A stretch of DNA of 41,532 nt, taken from assembly GCF_007992075.1 (NCBI RefSeq), contig NZ_BJZO01000024.1, forward strand, positions 1-41,532, read 5' to 3'. This document shows positions 17,030 through 26,018 of the stretch, piece after piece. Position numbers and translations under genes: made by a program. The notes under the pieces were generated by a model. That model saw only the letters and a list, made by a program, of their open reading frames with translations, did not search any database and had not been told where the DNA came from. Position 1 is the first letter of the stretch. Each line of letters opens with the position of its first letter. This DNA comes from Pararhodospirillum oryzae (GTDB lineage: Bacteria; Pseudomonadota; Alphaproteobacteria; Rhodospirillales; Rhodospirillaceae).

Positions 17030-18202
17030 TCATCCGGATGGAAGACCTCCATCGGGAAAGCGGCGGGCCACGTCGGCAAAATTGTCGCGCAACGCCACGA
17101 AGGCATCAACCACCACCGGGTCGAAATGATGCCCCCGGCCTTTGATGATCACGGCGGTGGTTTCCTCCAGGGACAAGGGGGGCTTGTAGACGCGCCGGCT
17201 GAGCAGGGCATCAAACACGTCGGCCAGGGCCATCAGGCGCCCGGCCACCGGAATCGCCTCGCCAGCAAGCCCGGAGGGGTAGCCTGTTCCGTCCCATTTT
17301 TCGTGATGAGACAAGGAGATGATACGGGCGATTTCCAGGAACTCGAAGGCTTCCGCGCCCTCGTCGCTGCTTCCTCCCCCAAGCCCGGATGCCAGCCGGG
17401 TCTGGTCCATGGCGCGGGCAATGGCATCGGCGCCGATCACCGGATGGGTTTGCATGATCCGGAACTCCTCGGGCGTCAGGCGTCCGGGCTTGAGCAAGAT
17501 GGCATCGGGGATGCCCACCTTGCCGATGTCGTGCAAGGGCGCGGCCTTGATCACGCGCTCAAGCCGGGGGCCCGCCAGATCGGCGGCAAACGCCGGATGA
17601 TCGGCCAGCCGGTGCGCGAGCAGGCCCACGTAGGCCTGGGTGCGCACGATATGATGGCCGGTTTCGTTATCGCGCGCTTCGGCTAGGCAGGCGAGGGCGC
17701 GCACGCTCAGGTCCTGGATGACCAGGTTGTCGCGCATGCGCCGTGCCACTTCGCGTTCCAGCCCGTCGTTCTGGTCCTTCAGGCGGTCGCGCGCGTGCTT
17801 GAGTTCCAGGTGGGTATGCACGCGCGCCAGGACCACGGCGGGAACGACCGGCTTGGTGATGTAATCGACCGCGCCCAGCTCCAGCCCGATTTCCTCGTTT
17901 TCGGTGCTGTTCATCGCCGTGACGAAGATGACCGGGATATCCGCGGTCGCGGAGTCGGCCTTCAGGTGCCGGATGACGTCGTATCCGTCCATTCCCGGCA
18001 TCATGACATCGAGCAAGATCAGATCGGGCCGGGGGGGAGAACTGGCGGCCCGCAAGGCCCGCTGTCCTCCGTTGGCTGCCCGCACCCGGTAATGCGGCGT
18101 GAGCAGCTCCCCAAGAAGGCTCAGGTTTTGTGGGGTGTCGTCCACGATCAGCACGGTCGACCGGTCGTCGGGCCCGCTGCAACACCGCGCGCTTTTGTCC
18201 AT
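17030..18202 (-). CDS. HD-GYP response regulator (c-di-GMP phosphodiesterase)
   Basis: A 390-residue two-domain regulator. The N-terminal receiver has D65 in DLILLDVMMPGMDG, acidic pocket VDD (20-22) and K117 (ITKP). A coiled linker (about 130-165) leads to an HD-GYP domain: H224-D225 in PLHDIGKVGIPDAILLKPG, then THPVIGADAI, SHHEKWDGTGYPSGLAGE and GRLMALADVFDALLSRRVYK. HD-GYP domains hydrolyse c-di-GMP through pGpG to GMP using a metal centre; the residues needed look intact. The gene abuts the hybrid kinase gene and precedes it in one transcript, and a diguanylate cyclase is divergent upstream, so the block is likely one signalling unit. Confidence 0.93.
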   Translation of the reverse strand: MDKSARCCSGPDDRSTVLIVDDTPQNLSLLGELLTPHYRVRAANGGQRALRAASSPPRPDLILLDVMMPGMDGYDVIRHLKADSATADIPVIFVTAMNSTENEEIGLELGAVDYITKPVVPAVVLARVHTHLELKHARDRLKDQNDGLEREVARRMRDNLVIQDLSVRALACLAEARDNETGHHIVRTQAYVGLLAHRLADHPAFAADLAGPRLERVIKAAPLHDIGKVGIPDAILLKPGRLTPEEFRIMQTHPVIGADAIARAMDQTRLASGLGGGSSDEGAEAFEFLEIARIISLSHHEKWDGTGYPSGLAGEAIPVAGRLMALADVFDALLSRRVYKPPLSLEETTAVIIKGRGHHFDPVVVDAFVALRDNFADVARRFPDGGLPSG

Positions 18203-18494
18203 CGCCGTCTCCCTTCTGGGGCGCGATTATACACCTTCGCATATTTGCCCCGCTTTGTCGCCGAGGACCCACGTCGCGCCGGTTCTTCGTTTTCCAGAAG
18301 GGAGCCACGACGCCGGACCATGGGAACAATTGGAAATGCCATGTTCCCCAGCGGAATAAGCCGTTCCAAAGGAAAGCCTGATCAAACCTGACCTGGACTT
18401 TTCGTCGCATTGTGTCTACTTGAAAGGGAGTTGTACCGCTCCTCGCTGCGGTTGCGCATAGTGGTCTCTTTTTCTTGCGATAAGCGGATTTCCC

Positions 18495-20015
18495 ATGCGA
18501 CGCGCGGACGATGCGGATTGCCACTCCTTCCCGCCCAAATCCTTCCTGGCGTCGCGGATCGGGCCGCCGACGCGGGAGAGTGTTTCCGTGCGCTGGCCCT
18601 TGCCCTGGCTGCTGGCCGCGCTCGTGCCGGCGGGGGCCATGGCCGTGTCCATCGCCATGCCGATGATCGGCGCCTCGCCACCCTCCGGTCCGTGGGCCTC
18701 TCCTTCCGCCCTGGCCCTGGCCCTGTTTCTGGCCCTGGGCCAGCAGGCGGTCCCGGTGGTTGTCCTGGGTGCGGGGCTTGCCACCTTCGGGTTTCTTTTC
18801 GTCGCGGCCTGCCCTTTTTCCCTGCTGCATGGCGTGGGGTTGACCCTGGGAACCGCCGTTGCCCAGATCATCGCCTACGGAGGGGTCGCCTGGCTGGTGC
18901 TGAAGGCCACGCCGGGCCGGGATTCGCTTGCGTTGCTGGGCAAGGGGTATCTGCTGGCCCCGTTCGCGTGTGCCCTTGCCACGACCCTTGCCCTGGTCAG
19001 CTGGCACCTGTTTTCCGACCTTGACATTGCCATGCTTGGGTCGCGTGGGCTGTCCTGGTTCATGGGCGAGTGGATCGCCGTGAACACCTTGGCCCTGCCG
19101 CTTTACTATATCCTGGCGCCCGGCCGTTTCCAGGGGCGCGTGCAACGGCGCCTGGTGTTCTGGGCTCTTGGCCTTGCCGCCCTGACCGGAGGGGCCGCCT
19201 TGCTCAAGCCGGCGCTGGGAGCTGATTTCAGCTGGATGATCGTCGCGGCCTTTCTAGCACTGACCATTCTGGCCGCCTCCCACTACCTTACCCCCATTTC
19301 GTCGGCCTGTCTGGTGGTGGTGGCGCAGGGGCTGCTTATCCTGGCGACCCAGGTCATGGGGGGGGGCGGAATGGGGGAGGGGCCGGAATGGCGCGAGGTG
19401 CGGCAGGCGATGCTGGGCCTCAGCTTCGTATCCTATGTCGCGATGGCGATCCCCCTGCTGCGCGCCGAGCGGGGCGCCTTGCGCCAGATCGCGCAGACCG
19501 ACAGCCTGACCGGCCTGCTCAACCGTGGCGCCTTTCTTGATCAAACCGAGGCGGAAGTGTCCCGCAGCCGCCGGCGCGGAGGGGCCTTGAGCCTCGTGGT
19601 CATGGATCTGGATCACTTCAAGCAGGTGAACGACCGCCTGGGGCACGCGGCGGGCGACAAGGCCCTGCGGGATACGGCCCGGGCCATCCACCGTGCCCTG
19701 CGCACCGGCGACATCGCCGGGCGCTGGGGCGGCGAGGAATTCCTGGTTGCCCTGCCCGACACCGACTTGTCCGAGGGGACCACGGTGGCCGAACGGCTGC
19801 GCCGCGACATCGCCGCCTTGAGCGTTCAGGGCGCTCACGGCTCGCATGCCCTCAGTGCCTCCCTGGGCGTGGCCCAGCTTCTCCCCAACGAATCCCTGGA
19901 AAGCGCCATTGCCCGGGCCGACCGGGCGCTGTACGTGGCCAAGGGGCACGGTCGCAACACGGTCCGGGTGGCGCCCGTCGTCGCCTGGCGCTGCCGGACC
20001 GAGGAAACCTCCTGA
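18495..20015 (+). CDS. Membrane GGDEF diguanylate cyclase
   Basis: A 506-residue protein with an N-terminal region of about eight hydrophobic helices (residues about 35-320, MASE1-like in layout) and a C-terminal GGDEF domain. The active motif is GGEEF at 412-416; an inhibitory I-site RTGD (403-406) lies five residues upstream, so product feedback inhibition is expected. Other blocks: QTDSLTGLLNRGAF, LVVMDLDHFKQVNDRLGHAAGDKAL, ADRALYVAKGHGRN. It makes c-di-GMP from two GTP. The gene is divergent from the HD-GYP/kinase operon across a 292-base gap in which I saw no gene. The ribosome site is weak, and the start may lie further in, at a valine or methionine near residue 29. Confidence 0.92.
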   Translation: MRRADDADCHSFPPKSFLASRIGPPTRESVSVRWPLPWLLAALVPAGAMAVSIAMPMIGASPPSGPWASPSALALALFLALGQQAVPVVVLGAGLATFGFLFVAACPFSLLHGVGLTLGTAVAQIIAYGGVAWLVLKATPGRDSLALLGKGYLLAPFACALATTLALVSWHLFSDLDIAMLGSRGLSWFMGEWIAVNTLALPLYYILAPGRFQGRVQRRLVFWALGLAALTGGAALLKPALGADFSWMIVAAFLALTILAASHYLTPISSACLVVVAQGLLILATQVMGGGGMGEGPEWREVRQAMLGLSFVSYVAMAIPLLRAERGALRQIAQTDSLTGLLNRGAFLDQTEAEVSRSRRRGGALSLVVMDLDHFKQVNDRLGHAAGDKALRDTARAIHRALRTGDIAGRWGGEEFLVALPDTDLSEGTTVAERLRRDIAALSVQGAHGSHALSASLGVAQLLPNESLESAIARADRALYVAKGHGRNTVRVAPVVAWRCRTEETS

Positions 20016-20117
20016 GGAGGCGCGCGCGTGTTGCGGTGCGATATTACTTTTTCTTGCTCCCTGTCCGGGTATTTAAGGTTTCCACAGCCCCCCGAAATGT
20101 TCTAAACGGGGCGAACC

Positions 20118-20837
20118 ATGCCCCACACCATCCCTTCATCGTCGCCGCCCCCGTGCCCATCCTCTTCCCCGGCGGTTTTCGCCGGCGAGGGGCTTTTGTG
20201 CGTGCGCGGCGAACGGGCCGTCTTCGCGAATCTGTCCTTCCGCGTGGAAGCCGGAGACGCCTTGCTGCTGGTCGGCCCCAACGGATCGGGCAAGTCCTCG
20301 TTGCTGCGCCTGATGGCGTTGCTGCTGCACCCGGCAAGCGGTCGCCTTACCTGGGACGACCGGTCGGTGGCCGACGATTCCGAGGCGCACGCGGCCCGAA
20401 CCCGCTACGTGGGGCACCTGGACGCGATCAAGCCCGTGCTCGCCCTGCGCGAGAACGTGGCCTTCTGGGCCCGGCTCGCCGGAGCCGGCACCACCCACGT
20501 GGACGCGGCCCTGGAAGCCTTCAACCTGACCCGGCTGGCCCAGGTTCCCGGGCGCTTGCTGTCGGCCGGACAAAAGCGCCGCGCCAATCTCGCCCGCCTG
20601 GTGGCCGCGCCGGCGCCCTTGTGGCTGCTGGACGAACCCACCACCGCGCTGGATCGCGCCTCCATTGCCTTGCTGGAGGACCGCCTGGCCCGTCACCGCG
20701 CCGAGGGCGGCATGGTGGTGTTGTCCACCCACCAGGACATCGTGCTGCCCGGGGCCCGGGTTCTGGCCCTGGATCGCTTTGCTCCCGGCCTTGCGCGTCC
20801 CGCTTCCGCCCGGCCCCTTTTGGAACCCGCGTCATGA
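20118..20837 (+). CDS. ccmA: Haem exporter ATP-binding protein CcmA
   Basis: CcmA is the ATPase of the CcmABCD complex, which releases holo-CcmE after haem loading. The 239-residue product has Walker A GPNGSGKS (53-60), signature LSAGQKRRANLARL (the family's SAGQ form) and Walker B WLLDEPTTALD (from about residue 169), followed by the switch His STHQD. The first 20 residues are a Ser/Pro-rich extension, so a later start is conceivable. The stop overlaps the ccmB ATG. It is first of nine co-oriented ccm genes. Confidence 0.93.
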   Translation: MPHTIPSSSPPPCPSSSPAVFAGEGLLCVRGERAVFANLSFRVEAGDALLLVGPNGSGKSSLLRLMALLLHPASGRLTWDDRSVADDSEAHAARTRYVGHLDAIKPVLALRENVAFWARLAGAGTTHVDAALEAFNLTRLAQVPGRLLSAGQKRRANLARLVAAPAPLWLLDEPTTALDRASIALLEDRLARHRAEGGMVVLSTHQDIVLPGARVLALDRFAPGLARPASARPLLEPAS

Positions 20838-21502
20838 TCGCCGTTTTCCTGACCGTTCTGGGGCGCGACATTCGCCTGGCCGTGCGCCAGGGCACCGACA
20901 GCCTGATGGTGGTCGCGTTTTTCGTCGTGACCGTGGTCTTGTTTCCCTTTGGCGTGGGGCCCGAATCGGCGGTGCTGGAACGCATCAGCGCCGGCGTGCT
21001 TTGGGTGACGGCGCTGCTTGCCTCGATGCTGTCCCTGGACCGCTTGTTCCAGCAAGATTACGAGGACGGCAGCCTCGACCACCTGACCCGGGCGCCGGCG
21101 CCGCTCGCGGGCATCGTGGCCGCCAAGGTCGCCGCCCACTGGCTGACCACGGCGCTGCCCCTGATCGCGGCCGCGCCCTTGCTGGCCATTCTTTTGCACA
21201 TGCGTCCCGAGGGGTTCGCCGTCCTGGTCGTCGCCATGGTCCTGGGGACCCCGACGCTCAGCCTGATTGGCGCCGTCGGCGCCGCCCTGGTGCTGGGCGC
21301 GCGCCGTGGCGGCGTGCTGGTGGCCTTGCTGATCTTGCCCTTGTACGTCCCCGTGCTGATTTTCGGGGTTTCGGCCGTGGACGCGGCCGTGATGGGTTTC
21401 GCCTATACCGCCCAGATCAAGATCCTGGCCGCCTTGCTGATGGCGTCCCTGGTCTTGTGTCCCCTTGCCACCAGCCTTGCCCTGCGCCAGGCCCTGGAGT
21501 AA
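20834..21502 (+). CDS. ccmB: Haem exporter membrane protein CcmB
   Basis: CcmB is the six-helix membrane subunit of the CcmABCD release complex. The 222-residue product fits the family length and blocks: GRDIRLAVRQG, FFVVTVVLFPFGVGPE, GVLWVTALLASMLSLDRLFQQDYEDGSLDHL, and the hydrophobic C-terminal half with LPLYVPVLIFGV. The ATG at 20834 lies inside the ccmA stop (ATGA). A gap of 119 bases to ccmC holds no gene. Confidence 0.94.
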   Translation: MIAVFLTVLGRDIRLAVRQGTDSLMVVAFFVVTVVLFPFGVGPESAVLERISAGVLWVTALLASMLSLDRLFQQDYEDGSLDHLTRAPAPLAGIVAAKVAAHWLTTALPLIAAAPLLAILLHMRPEGFAVLVVAMVLGTPTLSLIGAVGAALVLGARRGGVLVALLILPLYVPVLIFGVSAVDAAVMGFAYTAQIKILAALLMASLVLCPLATSLALRQALE

Positions 21503-21621
21503 CCCGAATCCCGCGCCTGTCCCTTTCCTGATCCCGACGCGCCCGACGGCGGCCCTGGCGGCACTGGAAACCGCCGCCTTGCTCCGCTAAGGTGTCGCGA
21601 CCCGAAACCGAGATCGCCGCC

Positions 21622-22332
21622 ATGCTCACTTTCTCTCCCCCCGCCCGCTTCCTGGCCTTCACCCGCCGCCTGCTACCCTGGCTTGGCGCCCTGACGGGCC
21701 TTGTCTTGCTGGTCGGCCTGGTGTGGAGCCTGGCCTACTCGCCGCCGGATTATCAGCAAAAGGATTCGGTGCGGATCATGTACGTGCACGTGCCCTCGGC
21801 GTACCTGGGCCTGTTCGCCTACATGGTGATGGCCGCCGCCTCGGCCGTGGCCCTGATCTGGAAAAAGCCCCTGGCCGACATCACCGCGCGCGCCACCGCG
21901 CCGCTGGGGGCCGCCTTCACCTTCCTGTGCCTGGCCACGGGATCGCTGTGGGGCAAGCCGATGTGGGGCACCTGGTGGGTCTGGGATGCCCGCCTGACCT
22001 CGATGCTGGTGCTTTTGTTCTTGTACCTGGGCTACATGGCGCTGGCCAACGCCTTCGACGACCGCACCCGGGGCGACCGCGCCGCCGCCGTTTTGTGCCT
22101 GGTTGGCGTGGTCAACATTCCCATCATCAAGTTTTCCGTCGACTGGTGGAACACGCTGCACCAGCCGGCCAGTGTCATCAAGCCGGGCGGGCCGGCGGTG
22201 GACCCGTCGATCCTGGGCCCGCTCTTGACCATGATCCTGGGCTTCCAGCTTCTGTTCATCACCTTGGTGTTGATCCGCATGCAAAGCGGCATCGCCGCCG
22301 CCCAGATCCGGGCGCTGAGCCAGCGGACCTGA
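21622..22332 (+). CDS. ccmC: Haem delivery protein CcmC
   Basis: CcmC binds haem through its WWD domain and attaches it to apo-CcmE. The 236-residue product carries GTWWVWDARLTSMLVLLFLYLGY plus family blocks QKDSVRIMYVHVPSAYLG and GVVNIPIIKFSVDWWNTLHQP, with conserved His residues flanking the WWD. I chose the ATG at 21622 (MLTFSPPARFLAF); an in-frame GTG at 21592 would add ten residues. It is followed by a 157-base gap with a hairpin before ccmD. Confidence 0.94.
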   Translation: MLTFSPPARFLAFTRRLLPWLGALTGLVLLVGLVWSLAYSPPDYQQKDSVRIMYVHVPSAYLGLFAYMVMAAASAVALIWKKPLADITARATAPLGAAFTFLCLATGSLWGKPMWGTWWVWDARLTSMLVLLFLYLGYMALANAFDDRTRGDRAAAVLCLVGVVNIPIIKFSVDWWNTLHQPASVIKPGGPAVDPSILGPLLTMILGFQLLFITLVLIRMQSGIAAAQIRALSQRT

Positions 22333-22353
22333 GGGCTTTTCCTGCCCCGTCCG

Positions 22354-22383
22354 CCGCTTCCCCCTGGCAACAAGGGGGAGCGG
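22354..22383 (+). promoter_or_regulatory. Hairpin between ccmC and ccmD
   Basis: CCGCTTCCCCCT (22354-22365) pairs with AAGGGGGAGCGG (22372-22383), apart from one bulged T. No U-tract follows. It may reduce readthrough or protect mRNA ends between ccmC and ccmD. Confidence 0.45.
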
Positions 22384-22489
22384 GAACCTGGACACTCCAC
22401 CCGGGAGCCCGGTTTTTGGATCGGATCGGTCCCGACGGGCTCCAGGAGGCATCCTCGGCCTTCCCCTTGCAACAGGGATACCTCGCGAC

Positions 22490-22672
22490 ATGGACTCGCT
22501 GCGTGATTTTCTGGCCATGGGTGGCTACGCCGCCTTTATCTGGCCGGCTTATGGTCTGACCTTCGTGGTCCTGGGCGGGTTGATCGCTCACAGTCTGATC
22601 GAGCGGCGCCGCACCCGGGCCTTGCTGGCCCAGATCACCGGTCTGCCCCAGGATTCCGCCACCGACGCCTGA
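22490..22672 (+). CDS. ccmD: Haem exporter small subunit CcmD
   Basis: A 60-residue single-helix protein with the CcmD pattern: MGGYAAFIWPAYGLTFVVLGGLIAHSL followed by the basic ERRRTRALL. CcmD stabilises CcmE in the CcmABCD complex. Its position between ccmC and ccmE is as expected, and its length is typical. Confidence 0.92.
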   Translation: MDSLRDFLAMGGYAAFIWPAYGLTFVVLGGLIAHSLIERRRTRALLAQITGLPQDSATDA

Positions 22673-22725
22673 CGTCGTTTTTTCGTTGCCCGGTTTCGTC
22701 GCACCATCAAGGGAGAGCGTCCCCC

Positions 22726-23319
22726 GTGACCCGAAAGAAACGCCGTTTTCTGATGATCGGGCTTGGCCTTGGGCTTTTGATCGCCGCCTTTGGCCTGACC
22801 CTGACCGCCCTGACCGACAATCTGGTTTTTTTCTATAGCCCCACCGACATCAAGGAAAAGGGCATGGCCCCGGATCACCGGTTCCGGGTGGGGGGGCTGG
22901 TCCAGGAAGGCAGCGTCGTCAAGTCGGGCGAAACCGTGCGTTTCGTCGTGACCGACCTGGTCAACACCGTGGCCGTGACCTACACCGGCCTGTTGCCCGA
23001 TCTGTTTCGCGAAGGCCAGGGCGTGGTCGCGGAAGGGACCTTGAACACCGAAGGCGTGTTCATCGCCTCCACCGTGCTGGCCAAGCACGATGAAAACTAC
23101 ATGCCGCCCGAGGTGGCCGAATCCCTCAAGGCGTCGGGCAAATGGGAGCATGGTCCGCCCACCGATGCCCAGGCCGCGCCGACCGACGCCGTTCCGGCTC
23201 CTGTCCAGGCGGCGCCCGTGTCCGAACCGGTCGAACCGGCCGCGCCGGCCGCGCCGGCCGCGCCAGTCGAACCGGCCGCACCGCTTACGCCGGCCGAGCC
23301 CGCGCCCACCGCCCAGTGA
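22726..23319 (+). CDS. ccmE: Periplasmic haem chaperone CcmE
   Basis: CcmE covalently carries haem from CcmC to the CcmFH lyase. The 197-residue product starts at a GTG (22726-22728) behind AAGGGAGAG. A basic N-terminus and one helix (8-29) anchor it; the beta-barrel OB-fold contains FRVGGLVQEGSV and YTGLLPDLFREGQGVVAEG. The haem-attaching His is H121 in LAKHDENYMPPE, with the axial Tyr Y125. The last 60 or so residues are a low-complexity Ala/Pro/Val/Glu tail longer than in E. coli. Confidence 0.95.
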   Translation: MTRKKRRFLMIGLGLGLLIAAFGLTLTALTDNLVFFYSPTDIKEKGMAPDHRFRVGGLVQEGSVVKSGETVRFVVTDLVNTVAVTYTGLLPDLFREGQGVVAEGTLNTEGVFIASTVLAKHDENYMPPEVAESLKASGKWEHGPPTDAQAAPTDAVPAPVQAAPVSEPVEPAAPAAPAAPVEPAAPLTPAEPAPTAQ

Positions 23320-23410
23320 CGGGTGCTCCCCCCCTCGACCCCTCGCGGGGCGGGGGGGAAAGCCCTTCGCGGCCCGGGTCCGACCTCCTGTATTTTCGGA
23401 GCTGACGCCC

Positions 23411-25420
23411 ATGATCGCCGAATTCGGGCACTTCTGCCTGATCCTTGCCCTGTGCGTGGCCGTGGTCCAGTCCACCGTGCCGATGATCGGCGCCCAGCGT
23501 AACAACCTGGCCTGGATGGAAACCGCGAACACGGCTTCCGTTGCCTTGTTCGCGTTGATCGCGCTCGCCTTTGGCGCCCTGACCTATGCGTTCGTGGTCA
23601 GCGATTTTTCCGTGATCAACGTCATCGAGAACAGCCACACCGACAAGCCGATGCTCTACAAGGTGTCGGGCGTGTGGGGCAATCACGAGGGATCCTTGCT
23701 GTTGTGGATCCTGATCCTGGCCGGTTTTTCGCTGGCCGTCTCGTGGCTGGGCTCCAATCTGCCCCCTGCCTTGCGCGCCCGCGCCCTGGCGGTTCAGGCC
23801 ATGATCATCGTGGGCTTCTTGCTGTTCATCTTGCTGACCTCGAACCCGTTCGCCCGTGTCGCTCCCGAACTGGCGCCGCCCAACGGGCAGGGGATGAACC
23901 CCTTGCTGCAAGATCCCGGCCTCGCCTTTCATCCGCCCATGCTGTACGCCGGCTACGTGGGCTTCTCGATGGCCTTTTCGTTTGCCATCGCCGCCTTGAT
24001 CGAGGGCCGGGTTGATGCCGCCTGGGCACGCTGGGTGCGCCCCTGGACCCTGGCCGCCTGGGTGTTCCTGACCCTGGGCATCGCCTTGGGATCGTGGTGG
24101 GCCTATTACGAACTGGGCTGGGGCGGCTGGTGGTACTGGGACCCGGTCGAAAACGCGAGTTTCATTCCCTGGCTGGCCGGAACCGCCTTGCTGCACTCGG
24201 CCGTGGTGGTGGAAAAGCGCGACAGCCTCAAGGCCTGGACCGTGCTCCTGGCCATTGTCACCTTTTCGCTGTCGCTGATCGGGACCTTCCTGGTGCGCTC
24301 GGGGGTGATTACCTCGGTGCACGCCTTTGCCACCGATCCCACGCGCGGCCTGTTCATCTTGCTGCTGCTGGCCGTCACCATTGGCGGATCGTTCACCTTG
24401 TTCGCGATGCGCGCGCCGGCCCTGCAAGGGGGCGGCCTGTTCGCGCCGGTCTCGCGCGAGGGCAGCTTGCTGGTCAACAACCTGCTGATGACCACGGCCT
24501 CGGCGACCGTGCTCCTGGGCACCGTCTACCCCCTGATCGCCGATGCCCTGGGCCTGGGCAAGGTGACGGTGGGCGCGCCCTTCTTCAACACGGTGTTCAT
24601 CCCCCTGATGGTGCCCGTGGTGGTGCTGATGGTGGTGGCGCCCCTGATGACCTGGAAGAGAAGCGATCTGGCCGGTGCCTTCACCCGCCTGCGCTTCGCC
24701 CTTGGGGTGGCCGTGGCCGTCCTGGTCTTGACCTTCACCATGAACGGGGGCGGCGTGCACGCCGTGGGTGTGGCCGGCGGCATGGCCCTCGGGGCCTGGC
24801 TGGTGATCGGCGCCCTGGCCGACCTGGCCGAGCGGGTGCGCCTGGGCCGCGAGCCCTGGCGCGAAACCTGGCGGCGTTTGCGCTTGCAGCCGCGCCGCTC
24901 GTGGGGCCTGGTGCTGGGGCACCTGGGCACCGGCCTGATCGTGATCGGCATCACCGGCAACTCGGCCTGGAAGCAGGAATCGGTTCAGGCCCTGAAGCCC
25001 GGGGAAAGCCGCACCGTGGCCGGCATGACCTTTACCCTGGTCGATGTCGCCTTGGAGGATGGCCCCAACTACAAGTCCATCCTGGGAACCGTGCGGCTGA
25101 GTCAGGGGGACCGCGAGGTCGCCGTGGTTCATCCCGAGCGCCGCGCCTACGCCACGCCTCCCATGCCCACCACCGAGTCCGCCATCCACACCAATGGCAT
25201 TTCCGACTATCACGCGGTGATCGGCGAGCCGACCGGGGATGGAGGCTTCGTGACCCGTTTCTATTACCAGCCGGCCGTGCCCTTCTTGTGGTACGGGGCC
25301 TTGTGCATGGCCGTGGGCGGCTTGATCTCGCTGACCGACCGGCGCTCGCGCGTGGGGGCCCCCAGGCGCACGCGCCTTGCCGGTGCCTCTGCCTCGCCCG
25401 CCGCCGAGCCGGCCGCCTGA
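23411..25420 (+). CDS. ccmF: Cytochrome c haem lyase subunit CcmF
   Basis: CcmF, with CcmH/CcmI, reduces and attaches haem to the CxxCH motif of apocytochromes. The 669-residue multi-helix protein carries the WWD domain WAYYELGWGGWWYWDPVENASFIPWL (about residues 228-253), VWGNHEGSLLLWILIL, FHPPMLYAGYVGFS and FLVRSGVITSVHAFATDPTRG. These contain the conserved His ligands. The start ATG at 23411 gives MIAEFGHFCLILAL, the usual CcmF N-terminus. A 91-base gap separates it from ccmE. Confidence 0.96.
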   Translation: MIAEFGHFCLILALCVAVVQSTVPMIGAQRNNLAWMETANTASVALFALIALAFGALTYAFVVSDFSVINVIENSHTDKPMLYKVSGVWGNHEGSLLLWILILAGFSLAVSWLGSNLPPALRARALAVQAMIIVGFLLFILLTSNPFARVAPELAPPNGQGMNPLLQDPGLAFHPPMLYAGYVGFSMAFSFAIAALIEGRVDAAWARWVRPWTLAAWVFLTLGIALGSWWAYYELGWGGWWYWDPVENASFIPWLAGTALLHSAVVVEKRDSLKAWTVLLAIVTFSLSLIGTFLVRSGVITSVHAFATDPTRGLFILLLLAVTIGGSFTLFAMRAPALQGGGLFAPVSREGSLLVNNLLMTTASATVLLGTVYPLIADALGLGKVTVGAPFFNTVFIPLMVPVVVLMVVAPLMTWKRSDLAGAFTRLRFALGVAVAVLVLTFTMNGGGVHAVGVAGGMALGAWLVIGALADLAERVRLGREPWRETWRRLRLQPRRSWGLVLGHLGTGLIVIGITGNSAWKQESVQALKPGESRTVAGMTFTLVDVALEDGPNYKSILGTVRLSQGDREVAVVHPERRAYATPPMPTTESAIHTNGISDYHAVIGEPTGDGGFVTRFYYQPAVPFLWYGALCMAVGGLISLTDRRSRVGAPRRTRLAGASASPAAEPAA

Positions 25421-25439
25421 CGCCAAGGAGCGAAGACCC

Positions 25440-26018
25440 ATGACCGCCAAGTCGTCTTCTTCCCCCGGTCCGGCCCGTCGGCGCTGGCTGTATTTCCTGC
25501 CGCTGGTCGTGCTGGTGCTGCTCAGCGCCCTGTTCCTGGTCGGGCTCGACCGCGACCCGCGCTTCCTGCCCTCCGAGCTGATCAACCGGCCCTTGCCCGA
25601 GTTCGCCCTGGAACCGGTCCCCGGGCGCGGGCGTCCCCTGGAAAGCGCCGCCCTCAAGGGCGACGTGAGCCTGGTCAATATCTTCGGGTCGTGGTGCATC
25701 GCCTGCCGGGCCGAGCATCCCATGCTGCTGGCCATCCAGCGCGAGGGCGTGGTGCGCATCCACGGCGTGGACTGGCGCGAAAAGTTTCCCGAGGACGGGG
25801 CGGCGTGGCTGGCCCAGCACGGCGATCCCTACGACCGGGTGGGGCTGGATCCCGATAGCGCGCTGGTCATCGACCTGGGCGTGACCGGGGCGCCCGAGAC
25901 CTTTGTCATCGATGCCCAGGGCGTGGTCCGCTACAAGGTGACCGGTCCCATCACCCCGGAGATTTGGGAAAAGGAGCTGAAGCCCCTGATCGCGCACCTG
26001 AGGGAGACCCCCCAATGA
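25440..26018 (+). CDS. ccmG: Thiol-disulfide oxidoreductase CcmG (DsbE)
   Basis: A membrane-anchored periplasmic thioredoxin-like protein that keeps apocytochrome or CcmH cysteines reduced. The product is 192 residues with one N-terminal helix (about 16-36). The active site is W85-C86-I-A-C89 in FGSWCIACRAEHP, and the cis-Pro loop is GAPETFVID. The start ATG at 25440 follows AAGGAG at good spacing. The stop overlaps ccmH (ATGA). Confidence 0.94.
   Translation: MTAKSSSSPGPARRRWLYFLPLVVLVLLSALFLVGLDRDPRFLPSELINRPLPEFALEPVPGRGRPLESAALKGDVSLVNIFGSWCIACRAEHPMLLAIQREGVVRIHGVDWREKFPEDGAAWLAQHGDPYDRVGLDPDSALVIDLGVTGAPETFVIDAQGVVRYKVTGPITPEIWEKELKPLIAHLRETPQ

Noticed and set aside
12065-17686. Very long open frames on the plus strand opposite the hybrid kinase and HD-GYP genes
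   Set aside because: They have no recognisable domains and are rich in Gly/Gln/His/Arg, as antisense frames of GC-rich genes usually are. The minus strand encodes complete kinase, receiver, HPt and HD-GYP motifs.
18203-18494. Small RNA or gene in the gap between the HD-GYP and GGDEF genes
   Set aside because: Only weak short hairpins and no supported frame were seen; it is most likely just divergent promoters.
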